64,000 nucleotides of DNA, from positions 7,676 to 71,675 of the forward strand of contig CAJUIO010000006.1 in assembly GCA_910586025.1 (NCBI GenBank). The letters run 5' to 3'. The DNA comes from an uncultured Lachnospiraceae bacterium. Its GTDB lineage: Bacteria; Bacillota; Clostridia; Lachnospirales; Lachnospiraceae. The notes beneath the pieces were generated by a model. It was not told the DNA's origin. It did not search any database and was given only the letters and a program-made list of their open reading frames with translations. The position numbers and the translations under genes are program-made. This document shows, in pieces, positions 1 to 9,303 of the stretch. The first letter of the stretch is position 1, and each line of letters starts with the position of its first letter.

Positions 1-612
1 AGGGCGGAAAGAGATGTTTTTGTAAAGGCCTATGCCGAGTGGGCAGGCGTGGAGGATCTGGAAGCTTTTCTGAAGGCAGGAGGGCAGAAGGCGGGCGTGT
101 ACTTTGGCGGAAGCGAGGAGGCTGTGGAGAGAGCTGCTGCGGATTTTGCGATCTGGTGTCAGGGACAGCAGGGCTTTAGCGCCTGTAAGGACGGCATTGC
201 GCTGCGTGCCGACCAGAGATCCATGTATGGAGGCCTTCTGTTTATCGGAATCATATTCGGACTGATCTTTTTCATGTGCCTGATCATCATTATGTACTAC
301 AAGCAGGTTTCGGAGGGCTTTGAGGACCGGGGAAGCTTTGAGATCATGCAGAAGGTGGGAATGAGCGATAAGGAGATCAAGGGCACGGTACACAGGCAGA
401 TTCTTCTGGTCTTTGCCCTTCCGCTGGTGGGTGCCATGGCGCATACGGCTGCGGGAATGTTTATGGTGGATCGGCTGATGGCAGTGCTGTCCTTCTTCAA
501 TACCCGTCTGGTTCTCACAAGCGCACTGTGCATTTCCCTGGGCTTCGCCCTGGTGTATGGGATCAGCTATCTGATGACGGCGAAGACGTATTATAAGATT
601 GTTAAAATGTAG
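1..612 (+). CDS. FtsX-type ABC transporter permease, C-terminal part
   Basis: The frame is open from the first base, so the gene begins left of the window and only about the last 203 residues are present. A soluble stretch is followed by three hydrophobic segments: one starting GLLFIGIIFGLIFF, one around LLVFALPLVGAMAH, and one around LVLTSALCISLGFA. The protein ends with a short basic tail. The large extracellular loop followed by three closing membrane helices is the arrangement of BceB/FtsX-like permeases, which usually act with an ATPase in antimicrobial-peptide resistance or lipoprotein release. The partner ATPase should lie upstream, outside the window. The substrate cannot be inferred. 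Confidence 0.75.
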   Translation, partial: RAERDVFVKAYAEWAGVEDLEAFLKAGGQKAGVYFGGSEEAVERAAADFAIWCQGQQGFSACKDGIALRADQRSMYGGLLFIGIIFGLIFFMCLIIIMYYKQVSEGFEDRGSFEIMQKVGMSDKEIKGTVHRQILLVFALPLVGAMAHTAAGMFMVDRLMAVLSFFNTRLVLTSALCISLGFALVYGISYLMTAKTYYKIVKM

Positions 613-714
613 GTTCAAAAAAATGCCATCCGCACAGTTGTAAAAAATTGTTGATATTCTAAAGAAATGAGGGTAACAAAAAGAAAGAAAAGCGTATCAG
701 AAAATTCTTGTTTA

Positions 715-742
715 TTTACAATTCTAATCAATTATCTATACT
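715..742 (+). promoter_or_regulatory. Predicted sigma-A promoter of the sugar-import operon
   Basis: TTTACA at 715-720 and TATACT at 737-742 are separated by 16 bases, about 30 bases upstream of the start of the first permease gene. The AT-rich interval from 613 holds no gene. This is the only good promoter seen for the genes at 773-5518. Confidence 0.6.
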
Positions 743-772
743 GAAAGCAGATACAGGAAAGGAGGAAACGAT

Positions 773-1699
773 TTGGCTGTAAGGAAAAACAAAGTTTCCT
801 GGAAAAGGGATTTCCAACGAAACTATCAATTGTATCTGCTTTTACTTCCTGCAGTTTTGAGCATGATCCTTTTTAATTATTTGCCGATGTACGGAATCCA
901 GATTGCCTTTAAGGATTTTAAACCGATCAAAGGAATCTGGGGGAGCGAATGGGCGGGACTTAAATGGTTTCGGCGATTTTGGGAGAGCTATCAATGCCTG
1001 GATGTAATCTCCAATACGTTGATACTCAGCATCGCTCTGCTGGTGTGTACTTTTCCAATCCCTATTTTGTTTGCGCTTTTGGTCAACCAATACAAAAACG
1101 GGATTTTCAGAAAAACCCTTCAGACGGTTTCCTATGCGCCTCATTTTATATCCACTGTGGTCATGGTGGGGATGATCCTTATGTTTTTGAGCCCTTCCTC
1201 CGGACTGTACGGAAGTCTTGCCAAGGTGGCCGGGTTCGAGCCCAGGAACGTGATGGGGGACAGCGCACTGTTTCGGCCGATTTACATCCTGTCAGAGATC
1301 TGGCAGCAGACGGGCTGGGATTCGATTATTTATATTGCGGCGCTTTCCGCTGTCGATGTGGATCTCTATGATGCGGCCAGGGTGGATGGAGCCGGAAGGC
1401 TGAAACGTATCCTGCACATTGATATACCGGCTCTGAGAGACACGGCGGTGGTCATATTGATCCTGCGCATAGGCAATATCATGTCCCTGGGATTTGAAAA
1501 GACGTATTTATTGCAGAATAACCTGAATCTGGGGACATCGGAGATCATAGCCACGTATGTGTACAAGATCGGACTGACAGGAACGCCCCAGTACAGCTAT
1601 TCGGCGGCAATCGGCCTTTTAAACTCGTTGGTGAACCTGATTCTGCTGATTGCGTTTAATAAGATCAGCAAAAGGATAAGCGGTTCTGGTTTATGGTAG
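773..1699 (+). CDS. Sugar ABC transporter permease, LplB type
   Basis: A 308-residue inner-membrane permease of the binding-protein-dependent (MalF-like) class. It has a basic N-terminus, six predicted membrane helices and the cytoplasmic EAA loop DAARVDGAGRLKRI that docks the ATPase. The start is TTG at 773, eight bases after a GGAGG site at 761-765; no ATG fits as well. It ends inside the ribosome site of the next gene. Together with the permease at 2916 and the lipoprotein at 3833 it forms an LplABC-like importer for an oligosaccharide. No ATPase gene is in the cluster, as is usual for this class, which shares one MsmX-like ATPase encoded elsewhere. Confidence 0.85.
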   Translation: MAVRKNKVSWKRDFQRNYQLYLLLLPAVLSMILFNYLPMYGIQIAFKDFKPIKGIWGSEWAGLKWFRRFWESYQCLDVISNTLILSIALLVCTFPIPILFALLVNQYKNGIFRKTLQTVSYAPHFISTVVMVGMILMFLSPSSGLYGSLAKVAGFEPRNVMGDSALFRPIYILSEIWQQTGWDSIIYIAALSAVDVDLYDAARVDGAGRLKRILHIDIPALRDTAVVILILRIGNIMSLGFEKTYLLQNNLNLGTSEIIATYVYKIGLTGTPQYSYSAAIGLLNSLVNLILLIAFNKISKRISGSGLW

Positions 1700-1710
1700 G
1701 AGGAGATATT

Positions 1711-2916
1711 ATGCGTGGATTACCTGATCCCTTTTTGAGGGAAGACGGAAGTCTGGTAAAGAATGCGAGCGAGTGGGAAGCGCACAGAGAGTATATTAAG
1801 AGTGTCCTGACAGAGTATCTGTACGGCACTATGCCGGACAGACCGGACAACCTTGCCTCAAGGCTTCTGTGGAAGAAGAGCATTTGGGATGGCGAAGGAG
1901 TGTTTGAGAGGCAAAGGCTAAGCTTCGGACCGGAGAATATGATAGAGATTGATGTGTCCGTGATCCGCAGCGCCCGGCAGGGCAGAGCCATACCCGTGAT
2001 CCTTCAGGGGGGCTTCGTGAGGGAGGAGATTGCAAGAACTGCGGTGGAGGAAGGATTCTGTGTGATCACCTTTCATGTGGATCAGGCGGCGCCTGATAGT
2101 CCGGATTATATAAATGCCGCCTGCAGCCGGGCATATCCTGATCATACCTGGAAGGTGATCGCCATGTGGGCGTGGCTTCAGAGCCGGGTGATCGACTGGC
2201 TGGAAAACCAGGATTTTGCAGATATGGGAAAAATTGTGGCGGCAGGTCATTCCCGGTACGGAAAAGCGGCTCTGTGCTGTGCAATCTATGATGAGAGAGT
2301 GGCGGCTTGTGTGCCGGCAGGCTCGGGCTGCGGCGGAATGGGCTGTCTGCGCAATATCGGGAGCCGGTTTGGAGCCGACAGCGGCTTTGTGGAAACCATG
2401 GGATCCATGACAAGGGATCTGCCTTACTGGTTTGCGGACAGAATGAGAGAGTATGCTTCGGGGGAGGCGTGCAGGCTGGGGAGAGAAGATGAGCTGCCCT
2501 TTGATTCTCATTTTATGGCGGCGGCAGTAGCGCCAAGAGCCTTGCTGGTATTAGAGGGACTGGATGACATGTGGACTAATCCCTACGGCACACAGGTCAG
2601 CTGGCTGGCGGCTGCACAGGTCTACCGCTTTCTGGAAAGGGACGGCTCATGTGCCATACGTTTCAGGGAAGGCGGGCATGAATTTAATAAAGAGGACTGG
2701 GGCGTGATGACTGATTTCTGTAAGGCGGTGCTGCTGGGGACGGAAAAGCGTACAGACTACAGGACACCGTCAGGTCTGGATCCCAGAATCGGACGGGAAT
2801 GGGATTGTCCGGGAAAAGAACCGGCAACACTGCAGATGTTTTTTGACAGAACGATTGAAGGGATCCGCAGAAAAATTGAAGCGACTGACAGATGGTGTTT
2901 CGAAGGAGGGGAGTAA
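1711..2916 (+). CDS. CE15-like glucuronoyl esterase, alpha/beta hydrolase
   Basis: A 401-residue intracellular protein without a signal peptide. It carries the nucleophile elbow GHSRYGKAAL with Ser181, and a late GGHEFN motif supplying a likely catalytic His323. Between them lies HFMAAAVAPRALLVLEGL, as in carbohydrate esterase family 15, whose elbow reads G-x-S-R-x-G-K. CE15 enzymes cleave esters between 4-O-methyl-glucuronic acid and lignin alcohols. The start at 1711 follows TAGGAGGAG; an in-frame ATG at 1693 lies before that site and is unlikely. The gene sits between the two permeases, so it probably de-esterifies the imported uronate-containing oligosaccharide in the cytoplasm. A related acetyl-xylan esterase role is possible. 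Confidence 0.7.
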   Translation: MRGLPDPFLREDGSLVKNASEWEAHREYIKSVLTEYLYGTMPDRPDNLASRLLWKKSIWDGEGVFERQRLSFGPENMIEIDVSVIRSARQGRAIPVILQGGFVREEIARTAVEEGFCVITFHVDQAAPDSPDYINAACSRAYPDHTWKVIAMWAWLQSRVIDWLENQDFADMGKIVAAGHSRYGKAALCCAIYDERVAACVPAGSGCGGMGCLRNIGSRFGADSGFVETMGSMTRDLPYWFADRMREYASGEACRLGREDELPFDSHFMAAAVAPRALLVLEGLDDMWTNPYGTQVSWLAAAQVYRFLERDGSCAIRFREGGHEFNKEDWGVMTDFCKAVLLGTEKRTDYRTPSGLDPRIGREWDCPGKEPATLQMFFDRTIEGIRRKIEATDRWCFEGGE

Positions 2917-3785
2917 TGAGGGAAAAGACGGTGGAGATCGGACTATACGGCATAGGAGTGATCTTTCTGATCATCATCCTGTATCCTTTGTATTTCATCG
3001 TGATCGCATCCGTTTCGGAGCCTTCCGCCGTTCTGGCAGGGGAGGTGTGGTTTTATCCTCGATGTATCACCCTGGACGGATACCGGGAGCTTTTGAAGAA
3101 TGAAAAGATCTGGACGGGCTACAGGAACACTGTCTTTTACACGATTGTTGGTACGACGGTCAGTATGCTCGTGACAGTTCCGGCGGCCTATGCGCTTTCC
3201 AGAAGGGATTTTAAGGGAAGAAAACCGTTTATGATGTTTTTTCTGATAACCATGTTTTTTAACGGCGGTCTGATTCCCACTTATATGACGGTCACGAAAA
3301 CTCTTCATATGGGCGATACCTTCTGGGTCATGCTGCTGCCCTTTTGTGTCAATGTGTTTAATCTGATTATTATGAGGACCTTTTTTGAGAGCAGCATACC
3401 GCAGGAGCTCTGGGAGGCCGCACAGCTGGACGGCTGCTCCAGTATATATTATCTGGGCAGGGTGGTGCTTCCGCTCTCAAAGGCGGTGCTGTCCGTGATC
3501 ATGCTGTATTACGTGGTGGCAAAATGGAATGAATATTTCACGGCGCTGATTTATATCCGTAATAACCGGCTCATCCCGCTGCAGATTGTTCTGAGAGATA
3601 TCTTGATTCAAAATGAGTCGATGGCCTCCAACATGATGGGGGCGGAGGCCATTGAGGCGGCAAAGAAGGCGAATCTGATCAAGTATTCCTCCATTATCGT
3701 CGGCACGCTCCCCATGATGATTCTGTATCCCTTTTTACAGAAATATTTTGAAAAGGGTGTGATGATCGGGGCCGTAAAGGGATAG
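2916..3785 (+). CDS. Sugar ABC transporter permease, LplC/YtcP type
   Basis: A 289-residue MalG-like permease with six predicted membrane helices and the EAA-loop motif LWEAAQLDGCSSIYYL. The ATG at 2916 overlaps the TAA of the esterase gene by one base, with AGGAGGG just upstream, so the two are translationally coupled. The C-terminal end FLQKYFEKGVMIGAVKG is typical of the family. It pairs with the permease at 773 to form the membrane channel of the importer. Confidence 0.87.
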   Translation: MREKTVEIGLYGIGVIFLIIILYPLYFIVIASVSEPSAVLAGEVWFYPRCITLDGYRELLKNEKIWTGYRNTVFYTIVGTTVSMLVTVPAAYALSRRDFKGRKPFMMFFLITMFFNGGLIPTYMTVTKTLHMGDTFWVMLLPFCVNVFNLIIMRTFFESSIPQELWEAAQLDGCSSIYYLGRVVLPLSKAVLSVIMLYYVVAKWNEYFTALIYIRNNRLIPLQIVLRDILIQNESMASNMMGAEAIEAAKKANLIKYSSIIVGTLPMMILYPFLQKYFEKGVMIGAVKG

Positions 3786-3832
3786 GAGGAAGGAAAAAGA
3801 GCTATTATATTTATAGGACGGAGGAAAAACAG

Positions 3833-5518
3833 ATGAATAAATGGAAGAAATTTACGTCTCTTGTGTTATGTGCGGTCCTTTTGGCAGGAGCGCTGTGCGG
3901 CTGCAAAGAGGCAGGTGAGGATAAGAGCGGCGTTCAGGGCGGCCAGGCATCGGCAGATGCGCAGGATATCAATAGCAGTGAACAGGAGGCTGCACAGGAC
4001 GGGGAAGCGGCTGCGCAGGAGCAGGCGGTGTCGGATACGGGGATCGACACCAGTGAGAGAATCACGCTGCGCATCATGACTCAATCCTATACGCCCACCA
4101 TGGACTGTGAGAATATGCCTATGTGGCAGGAGCTGGAAGAAAAATGCAATGTGGATATTGAGTGGGAGCAGGTGCGTTCGGGATGGGAGGAAAAGAAGGC
4201 GGTGGTGCTGGCAAGCAATGACCTTCCGGATATCTTCCTGGGAGGACTGACCGACGGGGATATTGTCACGAATGCGGAGGCCTTTGTGGATATGACGGAT
4301 CTGATCGATGCCTATGCTCCAAACGTGAAGAAGATGCTGGAGGAGGTTCCGGCGGCAAGGGTATCCTCTGCCTTTGACGAAAACGGTATTCTTTCCCTGC
4401 CGCTTATCTGCGGGTTTAATCCCAGAAGCGCAGCCACCATGGTGATTAATAAGAAATGGCTGGATACGCTTGGATTGGAGGTTCCAACTACCTTTGACGA
4501 GCTGGAGGAGGTGTTAAAGGCTTTCAAGGAGGGAGATCCCAACGGGAACGGCGAGGCGGATGAGATCCCTCTGGACTGGCCCGCGGAATCACATGCGCAT
4601 TCTATTTATTGTCTCACGGGATCATATGGAGTGGTGGATAATATGTCGGAGGAAATGCTGCTGCTTGAGGACGGGAAGGTTGACTTCCTCTTCACCACGG
4701 AGGCATTCAAAAACGTCACAGTATATCTGAACAGATTATATTCCCAGGGATTGATTAATCCCGAGGTGTATACCAACGATTATGCGGCGGCGGGCGCACT
4801 GAGCACGGAGGGAGACGTGCCGAGGGTCGGTGTCACCGTTGGATGGTCCATAGAGAGCCGGACGGGAAAGTTCGCATCCGAGTACATTGTGCTGCCTCAG
4901 CTTAAGGTCTCTGCTGATGATACTTCCAAAGTACTGTGGCCATGCTATAATACCGATATAACAAATCCCAATGCCTGCGAGCTTACGACCGCCTGCAAAT
5001 ATCCGGAAAGAGCCATGATGTTGATTAACGAGATGTATTCCGAGGATTTTGCGCTCCAGAGCTACTACGGCTCAGCACCGGACAATGTGGTAAAGCACGA
5101 GGACGGTACATGGGAGATTCTGGTACCGGAAGATGGCAACACGATAGAGGGAAACAAGTGGAAAAACGCACTGGTAAATTATGGGCCGGGCTACTGCTCC
5201 AAGGATCTGGAAAGCAGGACGATTATTCCCGATGAGTTAAAGGACAGGCTGGAACAGGATGATGTCTATGCGGACAATCGGTTGGACCAGTCAGAGATCT
5301 ATCCCAGAGTCAAGTTCAGCGATGCGGATACCGAGGAGCTGGTGTATCTCAAGAGCGATCTGTTCAAGCTGGTAAAGCAAAAGATGGCAGAATGGTGTGT
5401 GAACGGCGGTATTGAGCAGGAGTGGGATCAATACCTTAAGGAGCTGGATACCATGGGGCTTGAGAAGATGAGGGAGATTTATCAGAGGGCTTACGAAGAC
5501 TATATGGCATTGCAGTAA
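3833..5518 (+). CDS. Extracellular sugar-binding lipoprotein, LplA type
   Basis: A 561-residue secreted substrate-binding protein. The N-terminus has two lysine-containing turns, a hydrophobic core and the lipobox LCGC, giving a lipidated Cys24. An acidic Gln/Ala-rich linker of about 45 residues follows, then a family-1 extracellular solute-binding fold containing NKKWLDTLGLEVPTTFDEL and the calcium-like segment DPNGNGEADEIPLDWP. It would capture an oligosaccharide and deliver it to the permeases at 773 and 2916. An AGGACGGAGG-like site precedes the ATG. The ligand cannot be read from sequence, although the neighbouring CE15-like esterase points to glucuronoxylan or pectic fragments. Confidence 0.87.
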   Translation: MNKWKKFTSLVLCAVLLAGALCGCKEAGEDKSGVQGGQASADAQDINSSEQEAAQDGEAAAQEQAVSDTGIDTSERITLRIMTQSYTPTMDCENMPMWQELEEKCNVDIEWEQVRSGWEEKKAVVLASNDLPDIFLGGLTDGDIVTNAEAFVDMTDLIDAYAPNVKKMLEEVPAARVSSAFDENGILSLPLICGFNPRSAATMVINKKWLDTLGLEVPTTFDELEEVLKAFKEGDPNGNGEADEIPLDWPAESHAHSIYCLTGSYGVVDNMSEEMLLLEDGKVDFLFTTEAFKNVTVYLNRLYSQGLINPEVYTNDYAAAGALSTEGDVPRVGVTVGWSIESRTGKFASEYIVLPQLKVSADDTSKVLWPCYNTDITNPNACELTTACKYPERAMMLINEMYSEDFALQSYYGSAPDNVVKHEDGTWEILVPEDGNTIEGNKWKNALVNYGPGYCSKDLESRTIIPDELKDRLEQDDVYADNRLDQSEIYPRVKFSDADTEELVYLKSDLFKLVKQKMAEWCVNGGIEQEWDQYLKELDTMGLEKMREIYQRAYEDYMALQ

Positions 5519-5525
5519 AAGAAAA

Positions 5526-5557
5526 CTCTGTCCCGGATGTGCGCATCGGGGGCAGAG
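5526..5557 (+). terminator. Hairpin between the binding protein and the AraC regulator
   Basis: CTCTGTCCCGGATG and CATCGGGGGCAGAG can pair with two imperfect positions around a four-base loop, eight bases after the stop codon. Only a weak T-run follows, so it may be a partial terminator or an mRNA-stabilising hairpin that keeps binding-protein transcripts abundant relative to the regulator. Confidence 0.5.
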
Positions 5558-5595
5558 TCTGCTTTAAGGACAGATGAGAGACGAGGGAGGTTAGT

Positions 5596-7812
5596 ATGAG
5601 GAACGACCACGCAAGGGCATGGGTGCCTTTTGTCCTGTCATACGTTCTGATGGCGTTGATTCCCACGATCGTGTGTCTGGTCTTTTTTTATCCGAATACC
5701 AGAAGGGAGATCGAGGATAATGTGAGGCGGGATGCGCAGATGGATGTTAACTGGGGGATCCGGAACATCGACAGACAGCTGATGACTCTTTATAATCTGC
5801 CCAGCCTGTTTTTGAATAATCCGCAGATAAGCCGAAGGGAGATTGAAGAAAGACCCCGGCAGAATCTCACGCTCTCTACGGAGATAAGACACGAGATATC
5901 CGGAAATATGCTGATTCTGGATGCTTTTCTTTATTCCAGAGCGCAGAACTATCTGTTCAGCGGGTACCACAGCAATGTCTCCCGGGAGAGGAATGAGAAA
6001 TTTGCGGGAAGCATCGGTCTCCAGTATGAAAACTGGAGTCAGAAGGATATGTTCGAGACCTTTGACACCCTTTACGGCACGCAGGTGAGACCGGCGGAGG
6101 CTGTGACAATAGAAGGTGAGAAGAATAACCAGGTGGTCACCTTTCTGTTCACCCTCCCGATTCGGAACCGGTATGCCTATGCCACTATGGCGGTGCTCGT
6201 ATCGGGCGAGAGGTTCTCCTCCATGTTTGCGGGAGAGGGCATCAACAGTCTTGGGTATCTGCTCTATGACGAGAGCGGAACCCAGATCCTTCGTGTGGGA
6301 CTTGAGGGGGAGGAATTCCCACAGATCGGCAAGCTGTTTTCCGATAAGGAGAAGGAGGAAGGCAGTATGGAGCTGGAGGGAAGGACGCTTCTTAGCTGGG
6401 CGAGATCGGAGAATACGGGCTGGACTCTGGTAAAGGTGACCTCTCTCGTGGGCACCAGGGCACAGATCAAGGATCTGGAACGGAAGGTGCTTCTGATCGC
6501 CCTGGGACTTTCGGTGGTTTTGGGAGGGCTTGGCTATTGTTTCATGCAGCTGAATTACAGGCCTCTTTATGACATCCTCCAACAGCTGAAAGCCAAGGGA
6601 CAGATGAACAGGAAAAGGACATACAGAATCGGACATTATAATGAGATTGAGAATGCGATTCATCTGCTTTGGAATGATAACGTCCGACTGAAAGGCGACA
6701 TGGAGAGTCTCATTCCCATGCTCCGAAGAAATTGTATTCTGGAGCTGCTGACCAAGACAGGAGAAGAGGCGCATCTGATAAAGCAGGAGCTGGAAAAGCT
6801 GGGGGTAAGGGTGAATCTTGCCTTTTATCAGGTGGTCCTTATATCCGGTCCCGCAGACGGTGAAATCAGCGGGGAGATACGGAAAGAGGATTTTGAGCTT
6901 CGCACAGATCTGGTTGATATCATAAGGATCCCGAGAACGGATATCTCCCTTTTTCTTTTTGGAGGTGGCAGGGAGGAAATAGAGGCGGACCTGAAAGAGC
7001 TGCCCTTACGCTCCGGTGTCTTTGAGCAGGCAGGCATTGGGATAGGAAGGGCGGTGGAGGATATCGCTGACATAGCGAGCTCCTATTCCTTTGCCTATAC
7101 GGCTCTGGATTATGCCGTGATACAGGGAGAGAGGGGAAAGGGCTGCTGGTATGATCAACTGCCGGAGGCTCTGTTTAAAACGCACAGCTATCCTTTTCAT
7201 GTGATTCAGGGACTGGCTTCCACCATGCTGCGCAATGACAGGGAGGGGGTACGGAAGCTGACAGAGCAGATCATTTATATGATCCGTATGAAGGAGCTGC
7301 CCTCTTACTATATCCGGTCTCTCTTTTATAATGCGGCGGGCATATATATTGATAAAAGAAGAAGGAGCGGGCGGGAGGATGAAAAGGATGTTCCGTATAT
7401 TTCCACACAGCTTTCTTCCTGGGAAATGGCGGATCTGCTCAAAGCGCTTCTGGAGGAGTATCTGAAAGATCTGAGCGAACTGGAGGATCTTCATTCCGTG
7501 CCGCTGGCCAGGGCTCTTTCATTTATCAATGAAAATTATCAGTCCAGCGGACTCTCGCTTGCGGACGTGGCCGAGCACTGCGGCATGACGGCGAGCTATT
7601 TGAGCTATCTGTTTAAGGAAAAAAGCGGAAGTAATTTTAAGGAATATATTGACGGCCTGCGTCTGGAGAGGGCCAAGCATCTGCTGAACGAGACGGATAT
7701 GAAGGTAGAAGAGATCGCAAGGGCGGTAGGATATGAGAACAGCTATAGCTTTACCCGGTTTTTCAAGAATAATATGGGTTTGACGCCAAAAGAATTCAGA
7801 GCCCTGAAATAA
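5596..7812 (+). CDS. Membrane-bound AraC-family regulator with extracellular sensor
   Basis: A 738-residue protein. One membrane helix lies near residues 13-33 and a second near 297-318; the roughly 260 residues between them should form an extracytoplasmic Cache-like sensor. The cytoplasmic part ends in an AraC/XylS double helix-turn-helix (about 635-738), with LSLADVAEHCGMTASYLSYL and VEEIARAVGYENSYSFTRFF as the two units. No kinase or receiver domain is present, so signal would pass directly from the sensor to the DNA-binding domain. Such regulators typically control the adjacent LplABC-type operon. The start has GAGGGAGG nearby. Confidence 0.85.
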   Translation: MRNDHARAWVPFVLSYVLMALIPTIVCLVFFYPNTRREIEDNVRRDAQMDVNWGIRNIDRQLMTLYNLPSLFLNNPQISRREIEERPRQNLTLSTEIRHEISGNMLILDAFLYSRAQNYLFSGYHSNVSRERNEKFAGSIGLQYENWSQKDMFETFDTLYGTQVRPAEAVTIEGEKNNQVVTFLFTLPIRNRYAYATMAVLVSGERFSSMFAGEGINSLGYLLYDESGTQILRVGLEGEEFPQIGKLFSDKEKEEGSMELEGRTLLSWARSENTGWTLVKVTSLVGTRAQIKDLERKVLLIALGLSVVLGGLGYCFMQLNYRPLYDILQQLKAKGQMNRKRTYRIGHYNEIENAIHLLWNDNVRLKGDMESLIPMLRRNCILELLTKTGEEAHLIKQELEKLGVRVNLAFYQVVLISGPADGEISGEIRKEDFELRTDLVDIIRIPRTDISLFLFGGGREEIEADLKELPLRSGVFEQAGIGIGRAVEDIADIASSYSFAYTALDYAVIQGERGKGCWYDQLPEALFKTHSYPFHVIQGLASTMLRNDREGVRKLTEQIIYMIRMKELPSYYIRSLFYNAAGIYIDKRRRSGREDEKDVPYISTQLSSWEMADLLKALLEEYLKDLSELEDLHSVPLARALSFINENYQSSGLSLADVAEHCGMTASYLSYLFKEKSGSNFKEYIDGLRLERAKHLLNETDMKVEEIARAVGYENSYSFTRFFKNNMGLTPKEFRALK

Positions 7813-7872
7813 AGGCGGCATATTAAGATTTCTTTATTTTTTTCATCTCAAAGTGCAATTCCGCCCTGACAA

Positions 7873-7881
7873 TGTTATAAT
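7873..7881 (+). promoter_or_regulatory. Extended -10 promoter for the YdcF gene
   Basis: TGT TATAAT matches an extended -10 element 28 bases before the start codon. The corresponding -35 position reads GTGCAA, which is poor, as is common when the TGn extension is present. Confidence 0.5.
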
Positions 7882-7908
7882 GGAAAAAATTCGGGGCGGA
7901 GGTAATAT

Positions 7909-8652
7909 ATGTATCTGATCTTAATCTTACTTGGTATCGTCAGTCTTATTTATTTTTTCACCATTGCCTTTTTTGTGGGGCACGGGACAAATTTTTATTT
8001 TATCTGGCTGTTTTTGGGAGCGGGGCTGATTGCTTTTTCCCTGATGCTGAAAAAGGGATTTTTTACGGAGCATGTTCCTCCGCTCGCAAGGCGGCTGTTC
8101 CTTCTTCTGGTCTGTCTGGGAGGAGGCGTGTTTGTACTTGTGGAGGGATGCATCCTTAGCGGCTTTTCCCAGAAGGGCGACCCGGGTCTCGACTATCTGG
8201 TAGTGCTGGGAGCGCAGATGAAGCGCTCCGGCCCTTCTAAGGCGCTGCAGTACCGTCTGGATGCGGCGATCCGGTATCTGGAGGAGAATCCTGACACGAG
8301 GGTGATCGTATCGGGAGGCCAGGGACCGGACGAGCATATCTCGGAAGCCCAGGGAATGTATGATTATCTGGTGGAAAAGGGGATTGATAAGAACAGGATC
8401 CTGAAAGAGGATAAGTCTGTAAATACCTTTCAGAATCTTTCCTTTAGCGCACAGTATCTTGACAGGGAACAGGATGCGGTGGGCGTTGTCACCAACAATT
8501 TCCATGTGTTCCGGGCGGTTCGCACCGCCAAAAAGGCGGGATACCGGAATGTGTGCGGGATTGCGGCAAAGGGAGAGCCCTTTTTGCAGTGGAATAATAT
8601 GATGAGGGAGTTTTTCGGTGTGGTGAAGAATGTCCTCTTTGGCACTATGTGA
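7909..8652 (+). CDS. YdcF/SanA-family membrane protein (DUF218)
   Basis: A 247-residue protein with three N-terminal membrane helices (about 1-25, 30-48 and 62-83) followed by a DUF218 domain. The domain contains DYLVVLGAQMK, VSGGQGPDEHISEA and the late TNNFHVFRAV, where Asp, Gly, Glu and His positions are conserved in the family. Relatives such as YdcF, SanA and ElyC affect envelope integrity or carrier-lipid metabolism, but the reaction is not established. The gene is monocistronic, with its own extended -10 promoter and GGCGGAGG before the ATG. Confidence 0.8.
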   Translation: MYLILILLGIVSLIYFFTIAFFVGHGTNFYFIWLFLGAGLIAFSLMLKKGFFTEHVPPLARRLFLLLVCLGGGVFVLVEGCILSGFSQKGDPGLDYLVVLGAQMKRSGPSKALQYRLDAAIRYLEENPDTRVIVSGGQGPDEHISEAQGMYDYLVEKGIDKNRILKEDKSVNTFQNLSFSAQYLDREQDAVGVVTNNFHVFRAVRTAKKAGYRNVCGIAAKGEPFLQWNNMMREFFGVVKNVLFGTM

Positions 8653-8729
8653 TTTCCGCAAGGCACCATTGGAATATAGGAGGAAACGGCAGGATTGTGA
8701 CGTATAAGGGCAGAAATGAAATATTTTTT

Positions 8730-9083
8730 TCACTTTGACCGCACCAGTTCGATCTTGGTCCCGTGTTTCTTTATAATGGTCAACAGATCCTGCGTCCTGA
8801 GCCATACCGTGGCAGTGTTGTCATTGGGATGAACGCCGATCAGACCGGGAGCTTCCAGAAACGTTTTATCCAGAAATACCTTTACCCGAATTTCACTCTT
8901 TACCGTGATGAGATAATAATTTCTTTTTTTATCATCGCGGATAAAAAGGTTTTTTGCGTCCGCCTCCGGATAGGGGACGGCAATCTGCGCCAGATCGGCC
9001 ATATTGTATACGGCTTTGTGTTCTGTGATTTCATGCCAGATGTTTTTCTGCTTTAAATAATCATATATTGCCTGTTTGTCCAT
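8730..9083 (-). pseudogene. PrdX/YbaK-like Ala-tRNA(Pro) deacylase with internal deletion
   Basis: The 117-residue frame is open, and both halves match the ProX/PrdX editing family: an N-terminal part with TEHKAVYNMADL and DAKNLFIRDDKKRNYYL, then GLIGVHPNDNTATVWL. Family members as I know them are about 160-170 residues. Here the segment between YYLITVK and VFLDKTFLEAPG is missing about 45 residues, including the LSFASE stretch and the GxVTPxGLLND loop needed for editing activity. The join falls near 8870-8895 and keeps the frame. It is therefore either a recent decaying gene or a shortened protein with lost catalysis. An in-frame assembly collapse is unlikely, since no repeat is visible at the join. 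Confidence 0.7.
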
Positions 9084-9159
9084 AAAATTTTCCTCTTTCA
9101 GTCCGGATTATAGCATGATCTGCTTCGCTGTACCATACCGGAAAATGAGAAATTATACA

Positions 9160-9188
9160 TTGTAAACGACAAATAAGTATTTTATAAT
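9160..9188 (+). promoter_or_regulatory. Predicted sigma-A promoter of the AAA/nuclease-like gene
   Basis: TTGTAA (9160-9165) and TATAAT (9183-9188) are separated by 17 bases. A leader of about 108 bases follows before the start codon at 9304; I see no strong structure in it. Confidence 0.65.
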
Positions 9189-9303
9189 CAGATATATAGG
9201 ATTTTAGATGTCCTTTATGGCAGCGGAATTAATTTGCAGAAAAGTATGTGAAACGTTGATGTTAATGAGATTGATCAGAGAACAGGAAAGGAGGGGAATG
9301 ACT

